From Pratylenchus scribneri (lineage: Eukaryota > Nematoda > Chromadorea > Rhabditida > Pratylenchidae), in NCBI GenBank assembly GCA_030063045.1, contig JAQSEB010000050.1, positions 992,001-1,056,000 of the forward strand: a DNA stretch of 64,000 nt. The letters run 5' to 3'. The position numbers and the translations under genes were made by a program. This document shows, in pieces, positions 11,301-23,600 of the stretch (position 1 is the first letter of the stretch; each line of letters starts with the position of its first letter). The notes beneath the pieces were generated by a model. That model was not told where the DNA came from, made no database searches, and saw only the letters and a program-made list of their open reading frames with translations.

Positions 11301-14300
11301 GGCGATGAATTATTGCTGGCTGTTGCCAAAATCATTCCACTGCTTATATTCGCTGATTTTGTTGTGGTTGCCATTGTGGAATTGGCACCAGAAGAAGAAG
11401 TGGAATTGGCACCAGAAGAAGAAGTTGAATTGGCACCAGAAGAAGAAGTGGAATTGGCACCAGAAGAAGAAGTGGAATTGGCACCAGAAGAAGAAGTTGA
11501 ATTGGCACCAGAAGAAGAAGTGGAATTGGCACCAGAAGAAGAAGTGGAATTGGCACCAGAAGAAGAAGTGGAATTGGCACCAGAAGAAGAAGTGGAATTA
11601 GTGCCAGAAGAAGAAGTGGAATTAGTACCAGAAGAAGAAGTGGAATTAGTACCAGAAGAAGAAGTGGAATTAGTACCAGAAGAAGAAGTGGAATTAGTAC
11701 CAGAAGAAGAAGTGGAATTAGTACCAGAAGAAGAAGTGGAATTAGTACCAGAAGAAGAAGTGGAATTGGCACCAGAAGAAGAACTGCTTGAATTTGTGGT
11801 GGCACTCCCATTTCCAGGCTTTGCCGTTGTTGTGTTCAATGTTGAATTGGAAACTGAAACAGTGGAATTAGCCATGGAGGGAGCGACTGTGGCATTTGGA
11901 GCCTTCGTTGTTGTTGCCAGTGTCATTGTTGAATCCACATTTGATGTGGAATTCGAGGATGAAGAATTAGTGGATGAAACGCTGGCATTCATGGCTTTGG
12001 TTTGTGCCGGTAGCATTGTTGTATTCGCAACTGATGAGGAGGAATTGGCGGCTGATGAATTTGTCGAAATGGCGCTGGTATTCGCAGAAGCTGAAGCCGA
12101 TGAATTGCCTGAGGCTGCAGATGATGTAGAGGAGGTAGAATTGGCACCTGATGAAGATGAAGTATTCGTAGACGATGTATTGCTGGAAGCTGGTTTAACT
12201 GTCGTTTGTGGGGCCAACATTGGAGAAATGGTCGAGGCTAACGGCAACCCACTAGAATTCCCCGTGGATGTTCCATTCACAACGGTCAAAACCAAAGCGG
12301 TCTTATTCGCTGATGGAGTTGTGGTGGTCAAATTTTGTGCTGAACTACTTGTATTTGTGGTCGCACTTCCATTTGCGGGTTTTGTCGTTGTAGTGTTCAC
12401 TGTTGAATTGGAATCAGAAGAAGAAGTGGAATTGGTGTCAGTTGAATTCGCCGGTTTAGATGCTGCGGTTGTGGTGGAATTCGTAGATGAATTATTGGTG
12501 CCAGAAGAAGAAGAAGTGGCATTCATTGTGCCAATTGGCGATGAATTATTACCATTGGTTGCCAAAATCAAGGCTAATTTTGTTGTGGTTGCCATTGTGG
12601 TTGTTGTGGCATTGGCACCAGAAGCCGTGGAATTGGCACTCACTGCTGATGAATTGCTCGAATTTGTGCCAGTTGAATTGGCTGGTTTAGGTGCTACGGT
12701 TGTGGTGGAATTGACAGAAGTATTATTTGATGAAGAGGTTGAAGATGCGCTACTATTATTCATTGTGCCATTGGCTGATTTTGTTGTGATGGTTGCCATT
12801 GTTGTGCTTGTCGCATTGGCACCGGCAGAGGAACCGCTCGAATTTGTGGTGGCACTTTCATTTGCCGGCTTAGCCGTTATTGTGGCCATTGCCGATGAAT
12901 TGTTCGCATTTCCGGTTGAATTTGTTGTGGAATTTCCATTCGAAATGGCCATTATTATTGCTCCATTCAAGGCGGTGGTGGAATTGGCCGCCTTCATTGT
13001 TGTTGTGGTCAATGACAACATTGTCGTGGTGGTGGCATTTGGAGCCAAAGTGGTCGGGGCTAACGTCGCTGTACTGTTTGAATTTGTGGAATTGACAGCT
13101 GATGAATTTGCCAAAGTTGCACTACCATTTACGGCCTTTGTTGTTGCCGGTGGCATTGTTGAATTCACAACGGATGAGGAGGAATTCGCAGTTGATGAAT
13201 TTGTCAAAACTGTGCCAGTTCCATTTGCTGCTTTCGTTGTGGATGTTGTTGCCATTGTGGTCGTGGTGTTAACCATGGGAGATGCCGAAGAATTACTGGA
13301 ATTCGCGACAGCAACGATGGCTGGAATGACCGTGGTGACATTTGGAGCCTTATTAGTGGTTGTGGCTAATGTTGTTGTGCTCGAATTTGTGGCTGAATTG
13401 CTTGAATTTGTGGCAGAAGACGATGGCAAAGTGGAATTCGCCGAACCGCTGGAAACATTTGCAGAGGAATTCGCCGGCTTCATTGTTGTACCTGACCCAA
13501 TTGTTGTTATTTTATTTGCATTTATAATGGAATTCCATGTGGATGAAATACCTGTGGCCAGCGCATTCAATGTGCCCGAGGAATTGTTTGATGAATTGTC
13601 AGCCTGCTGTTTTATTCCAGTCATATTGTTCGAGGCAGAAGCATTGTTACTTGGTTTTGGCGTTGTTACCAATGAATTGTTGCCATTCATTGATGTATTT
13701 GAAGAGGATGGAGGCAAATCGCACATATCTGCCGTGTATGCGATGCTGTCCAAAATGCAGAATCCACCCTTTATTGCCGGACTGGAATAGGTGAAATTGG
13801 AAGCCTCAATGATCAACTGTTAAAAGGGAAAGAAAGTAAAATCATTTGGAAATGGGGATCCAGAAAGATATGCCCCAATTTGTTGCTGTTTATATTAATT
13901 TTTAATTGTTATCAAATTAAAGAACATACTTTTGGCTATCAAAGATATTAATTTTATTTAAATTTGTTCAAAATTAATGAAGTTGTGTTATGAAGTAAAT
14001 CCGCCTGCTTTTATTCCGCCAGTTTCTTTGCCCCAAACAAATAATTCCGCCTGTTTTAACTGCCCCAAACAAATAATTCCGCCTGTTTTATTTGCCCCAA
14101 ACAAATTATTCCGTCTGTTTTACTTGCCCCAAACAAATAATTCCGCCTGTTTTTACTTGCCCCAAACAAATAATTCCGCCTGTTTTTACTTGCCCCAAAC
14201 AAATAATTCCGCCTGTTTTTACTTGCCCCAAACAAATAATTCCGCCTGTTTTTACTTGCCCCAAACAAATAATTCCGCCTGTTTTATTTGCCCCAAACAA

Positions 14301-16973
14301 ATTATTCCGCCTGTTTTACTTGCCCCAAACAAATAATTCCGCCTGTTTTTACTTGCCCCAAACAAATAATTCCGCCTGTTTTTACTTGCCCCAAACAAAT
14401 AATTCCGCCTGTTTTTACTTGCCCCAAACAAATAATTCCGCCTGTTTTTACTTGCCCCAAACAAATAATTCCGCCTGTTTTTACTTGCCCCAAACAAATA
14501 ATTCCGCCTGTTTTTACTTGCCCCAAACAAATAATTCCGCCTGTTTTTACTTGCCCCAAACAAATAATTCCGCCTGTTTTATTTGCCCCAAACAAATTAT
14601 TCCGCCTGTTTTACTTGCCCCAAACAAATAATTCCGCCTGTTTTTACTTGCCCCAAACAAATAATTCCGCCTGTTTTTACTTGCCCCAAACAAATAATTC
14701 CGCCTGTTTTTACTTGCCCCAAACAAATAATTCCGCCTGTTTTTACTTGCCCCAAACAAATAATTCCGCCTGTTTTTGCTTGCCCCAAACATTTTATTTG
14801 CCCCAAACATTTTAATTGCCCCAAACATTTTTTTATTTGCACCAAACATTTTAATTGCCCCAAACATTTTAATTTGCCCCAAACATTTTATTTGCCCCAA
14901 ACATTTTAATTTGCCCCAAACATTTTAATTGCCCCAAACATTTTTCTATTTGCACCAAACATTTTAATTGCCCCAAACATTTTAATTTGCCCCAAACATT
15001 TTAATTTGCCCCAAACATTTTAATTGCCCCAAACATTTTATTTGCCCCAAACATTTTATTTGCCCCAAACATTTTAATTGCCCCAAACATTTTATTTGCC
15101 CCAAACATTTTAATTGCCCCAAACATTTTAATTTGCCCCAAACATTTTAATTTGCCCCAAACATTTTAATTTGCCCCAAACATTTTAATTCCGCCTATTT
15201 TTATTCCCTTATTAAATGTTTTTGAGCATAACTATGTCAATTCTGAACCAATTTAAATAAAATTAATTTCATTTGATAGCCAAAAGTTTACTCTTTATTT
15301 GATAACAAAAACAACAAAATCCAGCACTTGATGAATTATTATAACAAAAACAAATTGGGCTTCCGCTGAAACGAACCTGAAATTGTTGGTTCGGCCCGGG
15401 AATTGTGATTTTAACAGGTCCTGGCCCTTGATTATTTGGCCCTTTTTGACAATCCTTTGCACGATTAATCGCCATTCCCGGGTATTTAACGCAGATGGAA
15501 ATGCTCACAAATGGACTGGTCCAATAGCTTAAAGTTAAAAAGAAGAATGAGAATGGGCATATTCAATGGGCATATTCAAATCCAACTTGAATGACAATGT
15601 CCCATTCCCTGTTTGGCACATCAATTCACTGATCAACGTTGCCACCACAGTACCATTCAATGAATCGTCGACGGCACTTGACGCACAAATTGCATAAAAA
15701 TTGCCTATGTGGGAAAGGCGATGAATAGGAGAATTTGAAGGCAACTTGCCCCGTTTATAATAACTCATCAAGGAATTAACAAATTTTGATATTTTTAATA
15801 CCAAATTAAAGAGCAGACTTTCGGCTATCAAATGATATTAATTTTATTGAAATTGGTTCAGAATTGATGTAGTTGTGTCTAAAAACCATTTAAAATGACA
15901 TTTGCTATAGATTAGCCAAATTTTAAATATTTTTTTTGTGCATAACTCCATCAATTCTGAACGAATTAAAATAAAATTAATATCATTTGATAGCCAAAAG
16001 TCTGCTCCTTAATTTTATACTAAAATCACCAAAAATGGTTCAATCCTTAATGAATTATTATAAATGGCGGCAAGTTGGACCCATTCCCTGTTCGAACTAG
16101 GCGTTGAATTCGTCCTGGCAATGGCAAACAATTGATCGGCATCAATGGGAACCGAAGAACGATACCATATCAGAGGAGATTGAGGTGAAAGTGAATTGTG
16201 CCATCGGCAAGTGGAATCAAAATCGGGACAAGTCAAAGTTTGTTGGAGTGCAAACACTTTAAGGGGGAGGAATTTTGATTATGACTTGAGGGCATTTCCA
16301 TAGAAACAGGAAAATCGAGTACAGTACAACAATTTGGGGAACTTGGCCTTTTCTTTTAGCCATATCTCAAAAATAAAGTAACCAATCTGCGAAGCCGATA
16401 TACCATTTGAAAGCTCTACATATTCTCTAAAAAGTGGCATTACTATTTTTTTTTAAATTTAAAAATAATTTGAAAATAAGCGGTTTACCCCATAAAACCT
16501 CAAAAAATACGGGTTTATTACATTCAAGGACATTTAAAATTTTTAAAGTTCATTAAATTAATAAAGCCACCTATTAGTGGAGACTTTGGGCTTTCAAAAT
16601 GGTATGTCCCCTTCCAAAATTAATTATTGCCTCGTTAATCTATGGGTCAAAAACTGATGTGGGTTTTGCGATCGGCTAGTACTCAATTATCCCCTACCCT
16701 TACTGAACGAGGAAATAACCAATTCAGGAAGGCGATATATCTTCTGAAAGCCCAAAGTGTTCTATACAATTTAGCCTTTTTATAAAAAATTAATTAGTCT
16801 AAGAACCGTCAATGAGAATTCCTTTTTCTTTTTGTGTGCATTTGCCTACCTTCCAATCTAATATTGTTGGCAAATAAGTTGGCGATAAATGGAATAAGAA
16901 TAATGCGCAAATTTTTTAAAATTGATGAAGTCGATGATGAAGATGATGGCCTGCCCGGGGGCATTGTAGCCAT
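8394..16973 (-). CDS. Secreted MAM-like domain plus giant Ser/Thr/Asn-rich mucin
   Basis: Seven exons: 16973-16850, 16256-16081, 15744-15587, 15527-15377, 13816-11140, 10897-10808 and 10756-8394, giving 1,912 aa with all phases consistent. The N-terminus has a Ser-rich start and a hydrophobic stretch (ILIPFIANLFA) that may be a signal anchor. Residues from about 42 to 240 resemble the nematode MAM-like domain: TCPDFDSTCRW, FYAICASSAV, the YWTSPFVSISICVK strand, and LIIEASNFTYSS with a final cysteine before the mucin. The remainder is Ser, Thr, Asn, Ala and Pro with very many Asn-x-Ser/Thr sequons. It includes a 24-bp tandem array at about 11385-11790 encoding SGANSTSS or SGTNSTSS. Expected role: a heavily glycosylated surface-coat or extracellular mucin. 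The join of the first three exons is less certain than the rest. Introns carry minisatellites and family A and C elements. Confidence 0.8.
10978..11125. repeat. Minisatellite array 1, core TTGCCCCAAACA
   Basis: About six units of roughly 19 bp of the form TTGCCCCAAACATTTATTT, inside intron 10898-11139 of the mucin gene. Confidence 0.9.
11385..11790. repeat. 24-bp coding tandem repeat in the mucin gene
   Basis: About 17 units of a 24-bp repeat. Read on the minus strand each encodes eight residues, SGANSTSS or SGTNSTSS, with one N-glycosylation sequon per unit. The Ala and Thr variants are arranged in two blocks, as expected from recent unequal exchange. Confidence 0.92.
13876..15360. repeat. 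Family C palindromic element, copy 1, split by a minisatellite
   Basis: The left half (13876-13990) contains CTTTTGGCTATCAAAG and the right half (15200-15360) the inverse ATTTGATAGCCAAAAG. In other copies these halves are about 100 bp apart; here over 1.1 kb of minisatellite lies between them. Intronic in the mucin gene. Confidence 0.8.
14028..15200. repeat. Minisatellite array 2, core TTGCCCCAAACA
   Basis: The first part (to about 14785) has some 23 units of 32-33 bp, TTGCCCCAAACA plus AATAATTCCGCCTG and a T-rich linker. The second part has about 21 units of 18-20 bp, TTGCCCCAAACATTTTAA. A variant unit with AAATTATTCCG recurs at about 14100, 14296 and 14592, at multiples of the unit, which indicates block duplication. 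The ORFs through it are repeat artefacts. Confidence 0.93.
15746..16076. repeat. Family C palindromic element, copy 2, forming a whole intron
   Basis: The arms carry AATGATATTAATTTTATT and its inverse, with the ends CAACTTGCC and GGCAAGTTG. The predicted intron is 15745-16080, so element and intron practically coincide. Confidence 0.8.
16352..16655. repeat. Family A palindromic element, copy 3
   Basis: Complete two-arm copy in the first intron of the MAM-mucin gene. A solo half-copy with GGAAGGCGATATATC follows at 16700-16790. Confidence 0.8.
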
Positions 16974-17699
16974 TTTTGTGTTTGTTTGTTCTTCGCACAA
17001 TCAAAACAAAACGACGAGATGAGACAGTCAAAGAAAGGGAAGAAGAAAAATGGACGAATTGAATTGAATAAGGGGAAAATTCATTTTACCCAATTAGGGT
17101 ATTATTATGTGATTATTGCGGGAAAAGGGGATTTAATCGAAATAGGGGGAACTCATTAAAATGATCGTCCAATATGGGGAGGGGGATGGATCAACAAAAT
17201 TTGTCCTCACTGACTGAAAGGATTAGTCCCGAAGGGGACAATCAGGTCTCCTTTATAGAAGGGAATATGCGCAATCTTCACCAAAAAAAATAAAAGATGA
17301 GGAAGTGCGCCGGAATTTGACACAAAAGGACAAAATTGTGAAATGTGATGGGGAACACAGCAAGCATTTGATGAATTAGCCTAAAGGGCAATCCAATGTA
17401 TCCACATTTTTTTTGTTTTTGGCTACAGTATACTTTCCATTATTGAAGAAAGGAAAGGACCACCCAAAAATGTGATCTTTCTTGCCCCATTCCCATGTGT
17501 CTGGTTTAGACTAATCCCCTGTATGCTCCGTACAATCAAATTCTCAATAAATTTTTTATAAATTTTATAATAAAATTCGAAAAAGCAATATGTCTAATAA
17601 TGGTATGAAAAAGTAAATATCAAATGGAACGAAGTATCATTGTATTTCCGACAACATTAAATGCCCGTATTTTTTGAGTCAATTATCCGTCATTCATTT

Positions 17700-20600
17700 T
17701 TATTGCTTTTGTTTATAGGGGAACAGTTGAACACGGCATTTGGCGGCCAATTGCTCCTGAAATTGAGGGTGAAATTATTTTTTTTCATTTCTTTAAATGG
17801 AGGGGTGAAATAAAGCCAAAATAATTATAATAGTTTAGGGTGGATTTGTCCTATATTCATAAACCAAATATACCTAAAATTGGATAGAGCTGGTCAAGAC
17901 GCATTGAATGGTATATAATTTTAGTATGGCTTGGCCAACAATTTAAAGGGTATTAAATGGTTTAAAGTTTAAACCAATTTTTGGTTTAGTGGTTTAAAAC
18001 TAAGTTAGAATTGGTTCAACCCAAGCCAAAATATAATCGATTTGGTATAAGATTTGGGGTTTAGAATAAACTATTGCATAGCTATAATCTTTTCGGCAAA
18101 TTAAATATTATCCACTCTCAAAAGTCAAAACCCACCATTTCATGCATTTGAGCCCATTTATAGATTAATCCACCGGCCTCTTGATTACGTTGAGCATTCA
18201 GTCGCTCTTGATCACCAGGGACGGAAGGTTGAATTTCGCGCGTTTGATTCAGCAAATTTTGAAGACCAAGTGGAAATCCTGACGCAAAACATTCCGGGTC
18301 GATGGCAATGAAGCATTGGCCCTGTAAATTGGTAATAAATGGTGTTTCGAGTCAGTTTTTTTTTTGTTAAAATTGCTACATTTTGTTTATAAATTATGTA
18401 GAAAAGTGCATAAAAGTGACAACCAAACCATTAAATAATTTCCTTGAAGGGATTTGAAACTGTTAACTAAATTTAAAGTGAAGGATACCCCCCATTTCGG
18501 GTCGGAAAATTTTTTTTTGGTAAATCATCTTTATTAACCCTAATCAGCCTAAATTTATTAGTCCTAATTTAATGTCTGTTAAAATTTGCAATTAAACCCA
18601 CCGAATTTGTTGCCGATTCACCCTCCACTCCATGGCCGTTGGCCATCACACCGCATAACATTTCCAGCATCAATCCAAGGCCAAAACCAATTTCCTTTCC
18701 ACTTTTTGCCATCATTCCCATTCTTTCCTCCTCTTCTTCTGCAGATTCATTTGTTGAATTCGACAAATTCACCAAAAGACCATCGCCCGTATTTTGGGAA
18801 TTTGCACTGCAACTTATTGTCGTTTGGGATGAGGAAGCAATGTTTTGTTGGGCCTTTTGTGGTGGCGACGAATTTGCGAACGACATTCCCTGCAAATGTC
18901 AACGTTAAAATATAATTTATAAAAAATATTCCAATGTGAATTGTTTTATTATTTTAATGATCAAGTTTTCCGGAAAGGTTTAAATTCTAGAGCATTACGT
19001 AAAAATTGAAGTTATTAAACCGTCTAAACCATACATTCGATGTCCGGTTTATAACTTTTTTGGTTTTGATTTAAATCTATAAGTCAAACTATGCATCTTG
19101 AAGAGCTCTACCGAATATTATATAGCGAGTCTAAGGTCCAATGATTTTAATTCTCTGTATTAAAAATTATTACAAAAACATTTTTACACACTGGGATTCG
19201 AACTTCCGTCCCTAATATTCTAAAACAAGTATGTTACCAACTAAGCTACCCGTCATACTGACTGAGGGATTAGAATAATTTTATTGACCAAGAAGAAAAA
19301 AATACAAAATAAGCTAAAGTAAATAAAAAAAATTTCCCAAAAAATATTTCCTAATTTCCTTTCCCCTTCCCTTCAACTCACCACCATTCCAACTTGGCCA
19401 ATCCTCTTTGCATAGTATTGACCGAATCCACAGTGATTTGCATTTCTGGCCAGCACCCAACCCAGTCCATGTTCTTTTGCCAATTTTATGGCCAAATCAG
19501 TGCAAAAATTCCCGACAACCGGTCCCACCAAATTGGCTCCATCCACCAATGCCGTTGAGCCTTTTTGTTTCAAAATGGTCGGCTCGCCGGTTCCTTTCCA
19601 TTCGCCCGACAATACATTACCAATGCAAATGGGAAGTTGACTGAGGCCAAAACTGCAAATTAAAACATTTTTAATTGCATATTATTTATTTTGTTGAAAA
19701 GATTGATTTCAATGGCTTATTCTATGCCCGTAAATCTTATACCAATCTAGGGACTCGTCAATCGTCAAAACGCATCATTTGATTATATTATTTGACTTGG
19801 GTTTAACCAATTCTAAATTAATTTTGAACCATTAAACCAAAACTGGTTTAAACCGTCTAATACCCTTTAATTGCTGACCAAACCATACCCAAATTATATA
19901 CCAATTCAATGCGTTTTGACCAGCTCTATTCAATTTTGGGTATATTTTGGTTTGTGAATGTTGGATAAAATCTCTTTAAATCATAATTATTTGATCTTAT
20001 ATATATTTTTTTTGATAAATATTTCTCAATTTTAAATAGATGAGTTTCCCCACCTGGAATGACCGGAAATGTCTGCATCAATCAGCAATTCGGCCAATTG
20101 GACTGCATGGGCAAATGAAGTGCCAACACTTTGCATACAGCGAATGATGAAGGAACGAAGCTGAAAAATTGTGGACAATTTAATAACCAAAAATGTGGAA
20201 TTAGTTCAAATCCACTTAGGGGAATTATTTTTTTGTGATTGGTTGTTACTTTTCTGACATTTCTATGAATTCTACTCTACAGTATATTTTTACTCGAAAT
20301 ACAGTAATTCTAAACCGACCTCTTCGATGGGAACAACAAATTCCATGCCCAATTGCATCAGCCCTTCAATTACTCCTTCCATGCCGCCAATTTGTTGTTG
20401 ATGTTCCACTCCCACTCCAACATCTTCAAATGATACATATTCGGGATGGTAACGCTTCAAATGTCGACTCCTATTTAAAATAAAATTATTTAAATATTTA
20501 TTTTACAATTTACAGTAAATATTTCTTTTACCAACCAATTTCCTGTGCTAACTTGGCGTTCACAAATGGGACATATTCCAGATTTGGGCAATTTGATTGC

Positions 20601-23600
20601 ACTTTTGCGCTTCTTTATCGACGTTTTCACTGAAAAATTGAGAAGATTTATTTATTTTTAATTAAAAATTTTGATAATTTTCGACTCAAGATGGGAAGAG
20701 AGACCTTTTTTACTTTTGTAAAATTTAGGTCATGGGTTCGAAAAAGCTTAGGGAAACTATTTTTCCTACTTGATAGACATTTTTAAGAATTTTTACATAT
20801 TCTATAGTAAATTTCTAAATGATCCTATTAATTCGGATAACAAATTTTTCACAAATATATCAATTTTTTAAAATTAAACTCACTTCTGCGACTTCGTCTC
20901 AATTCTTCCTTATTCTGTTGTTGTAATTGGCCATCGATTACTTCCGCCATTGTTTCTTCAAAATCATCATTTCCATTGCTGCTTCCTTCCACACTGAAAT
21001 TAATTGAATAAATTCATTTTTTGAATTGTCCATCTAGGTCCATTCCAAAATCATTATAACCAAAATCCCTAATCCCTATCGAGAAATTTTTTGAGATAAA
21101 AGCCTTAAAATTAAGCTATAAATTCTGTAGAAATTTTTTCTTCCTTACATTTCGCTTTTGACTATCGGACCACCAACAATGATTGGTTCGGCGATGAAGG
21201 CTGCCATTGGTTTATCATCCGCCTCATCGAATCCATCGTTTTCCATATTTGACTCTGCCTCATTCATTGCTGAAGAAGTGGTTGGAAATTCTCCATCATT
21301 CTGCTGGAAAATGGCATCGAATGAAGTTGGCTGAAAGAAATATAAAAAATTATGATAAAATTTTAATTTAATTTGCCCACCTCTTCTCCAGTAATTTGAC
21401 GAATTTTGAGAATATCTTCAATGTGTTTTATTCGAATATGGCGGCTCCAATTTGATGCCGAAATTTGCTTCACACAAAATCGGCAAATTCCATCACTGGG
21501 GCGGCGGATGATCACTTTGCGTTGTGGGAACATTTCTAAATTCAGTAAAAATTTATATTAATTTTTGTAAATTGTTTAAAGAAAATTTTCGATCCAAAAG
21601 GAAGAAGAGCATTTAGCTTTATTATAGGAAAATTTAGGTCTCAGGTTCGAATCCGCTCTGAGGACAATAATTTTTTTCGAATTAGGTTATCACCAGTGTT
21701 GTAAAAATTTCAAAATCTCGTCTCTCGTCTTTCGTCTTGGCCTTTTTACCCCTTCGTCTCTCGTCTTCGTCTTGGCCTTTTTACCCCTTCGTCTCTCGTC
21801 TTCGTCTTTCGTCTTGGCCTTTTTACCCCCTCGTCTCTCGTCTCGTCTTTTCGTCTCTTTTTTAAGACGAGACGAGGACGAAGACGAGGACGAGACGAAA
21901 GACGAGGACGTTTTTACAACACTGGTTATCACTTTTATACACCTTAAATTATATTTCTAGCCGAAATACGGTAAAAAAAAAACTAGGTATTAAACGTGAT
22001 TGTGTGTGTTACCCTTTATAAATATATCACCTTGTCGCCGTTAATTATAACTCACTTTGGATTGAATCAATTTTGATGTTTTTGCTATCAAATTAAAGAG
22101 AAGACTTTTGGCTATCAAATGATATTAATTTTATTTAAATTGGCTCAGATATGATAAAGTAATGTAGAAAAAATCACTGAAAATTCCACTAAATCCATAG
22201 ATAAAGGTCATTTTAAGTTTTTGGACATAACTTCATCAATTCTAAACCAATTTAAATAAAATTAATATCATTGGATAGCTAAAAATCTGCTCTTTAATTT
22301 AAGAACAAAACATAATAATTGGTTTATTCTTTGATTATTATAAATGGAGAAAGTAGGCTTGGTGCCTAGTTAGTTTGTCCCCATATTCCCCATTCCAGCC
22401 TTACCTTTAATGTTCAAATTGTTCATTATATTGCCGCTGGCGCTGCTCGTTCCAACTTCCGGTGGTTCTTCTTCTTCTTCTTGTTGTTGCAAGCTGGATC
22501 CACCTCCACCATCATCGAATTCAGTGAAATATTGTTGCCCAATTTTAATTTCCTCTTTCATCATTTTTTCCAATCTCTCGTCGAAATCACTTTTGCTCAT
22601 TTCCTCGCGCATTTGTCCGCTCTTGAACAAGTCAAAATCATTGTTGCTGTTGTGTTGATGCATTTGTTGGGCCAAAAATTGTTCCAAATGAAGCAAAGGC
22701 AAATCCTTCTGTGGCTGAACTGCTTTAACTTGTTGGCGTGGAACTTGGGTTGGTGGCGACTCTTCGTGCGAATCAATTGCATAATTGGGATGATGCCGGC
22801 GCACATGGCGACTCCAATTCGAAGGTGATGTCTTTGTTTGACAAATTGGACAAATATTTGATTTTGGCAGTCGAATTGCACAAACGACGAGTTTCCGTTC
22901 AGCTGAAATTTTTTAAATTATTATTTTTATTAATATAATTTGGTGAGTATTTAATTTGCAGAAAATATTCAATGTCAAGAAATTATTTTTTAAGGCCATA
23001 TAGCTTGACCAAATAAGGCTTAAAAATATTTTCCCCAATGTGGAATAGAACCATTGCCAAAAAAGGGAAAAGTGAGGGTTAATCGACTACGCTAAACACG
23101 CTATGTTCCTTAATTCTGGCTTAACCTCAAACTTAATCATAAGCCCCTAACACTTTATATTTATATGGCCAAGTTTCATGGCCTTAAAAAATTATTTTCC
23201 GACCAGTTTCTACATATCTTATTCCCCTATTAATATTCGCCCACTCTTACCATTTCTTTTGCTCCTTCTCAACGGTTGCTGTTCTTCTGGAATTTCATCT
23301 CCATCTTCATCGTCATCTTCTTCCCCTTCATCGTTATTTGCTTCCGTTGATGTTTCGCGTGGATTTTGTTCATCTTCAGCTAATTTGGCCTCTTCATTAT
23401 CGTCAATTTCCGGCTCAATCCTAAATGTAAATGTAATTTTAACAAATATCAAATCATACTCACTTTCCAATAGTTGGTAGCGGTTCTTCTTGATCCAATT
23501 TTATGTCATCCTTTTCTGATGAAGCCAATAATTCCTCGTCTTCCACTGGCGGATGCTATAAGAATTTTTATTGTTAAAAATTGTAAAAAATATTTAATTT

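Noticed and set aside
11256..13790. 844-codon plus-strand ORF with VELAPEEE repeats
   Set aside because: Antisense shadow of the other mucin exon; the repeat is the complement of the 24-bp sequon array.
13977..14909. Many overlapping ORFs with FICPKQIIPPV-like repeats on both strands
   Set aside because: Direct translations of the minisatellite; similar ORFs at 39447-40014 and 60883-62258 are rejected for the same reason.
14028..15200. Regular repeats resembling a CRISPR array
   Set aside because: Units are directly adjacent with constant spacers, in an intron of a eukaryotic gene; no unique spacers and no cas genes.
19185..19262. Candidate functional tRNA gene
   Set aside because: A and B boxes are present but the acceptor and anticodon stems do not pair; listed only as tRNA-like.
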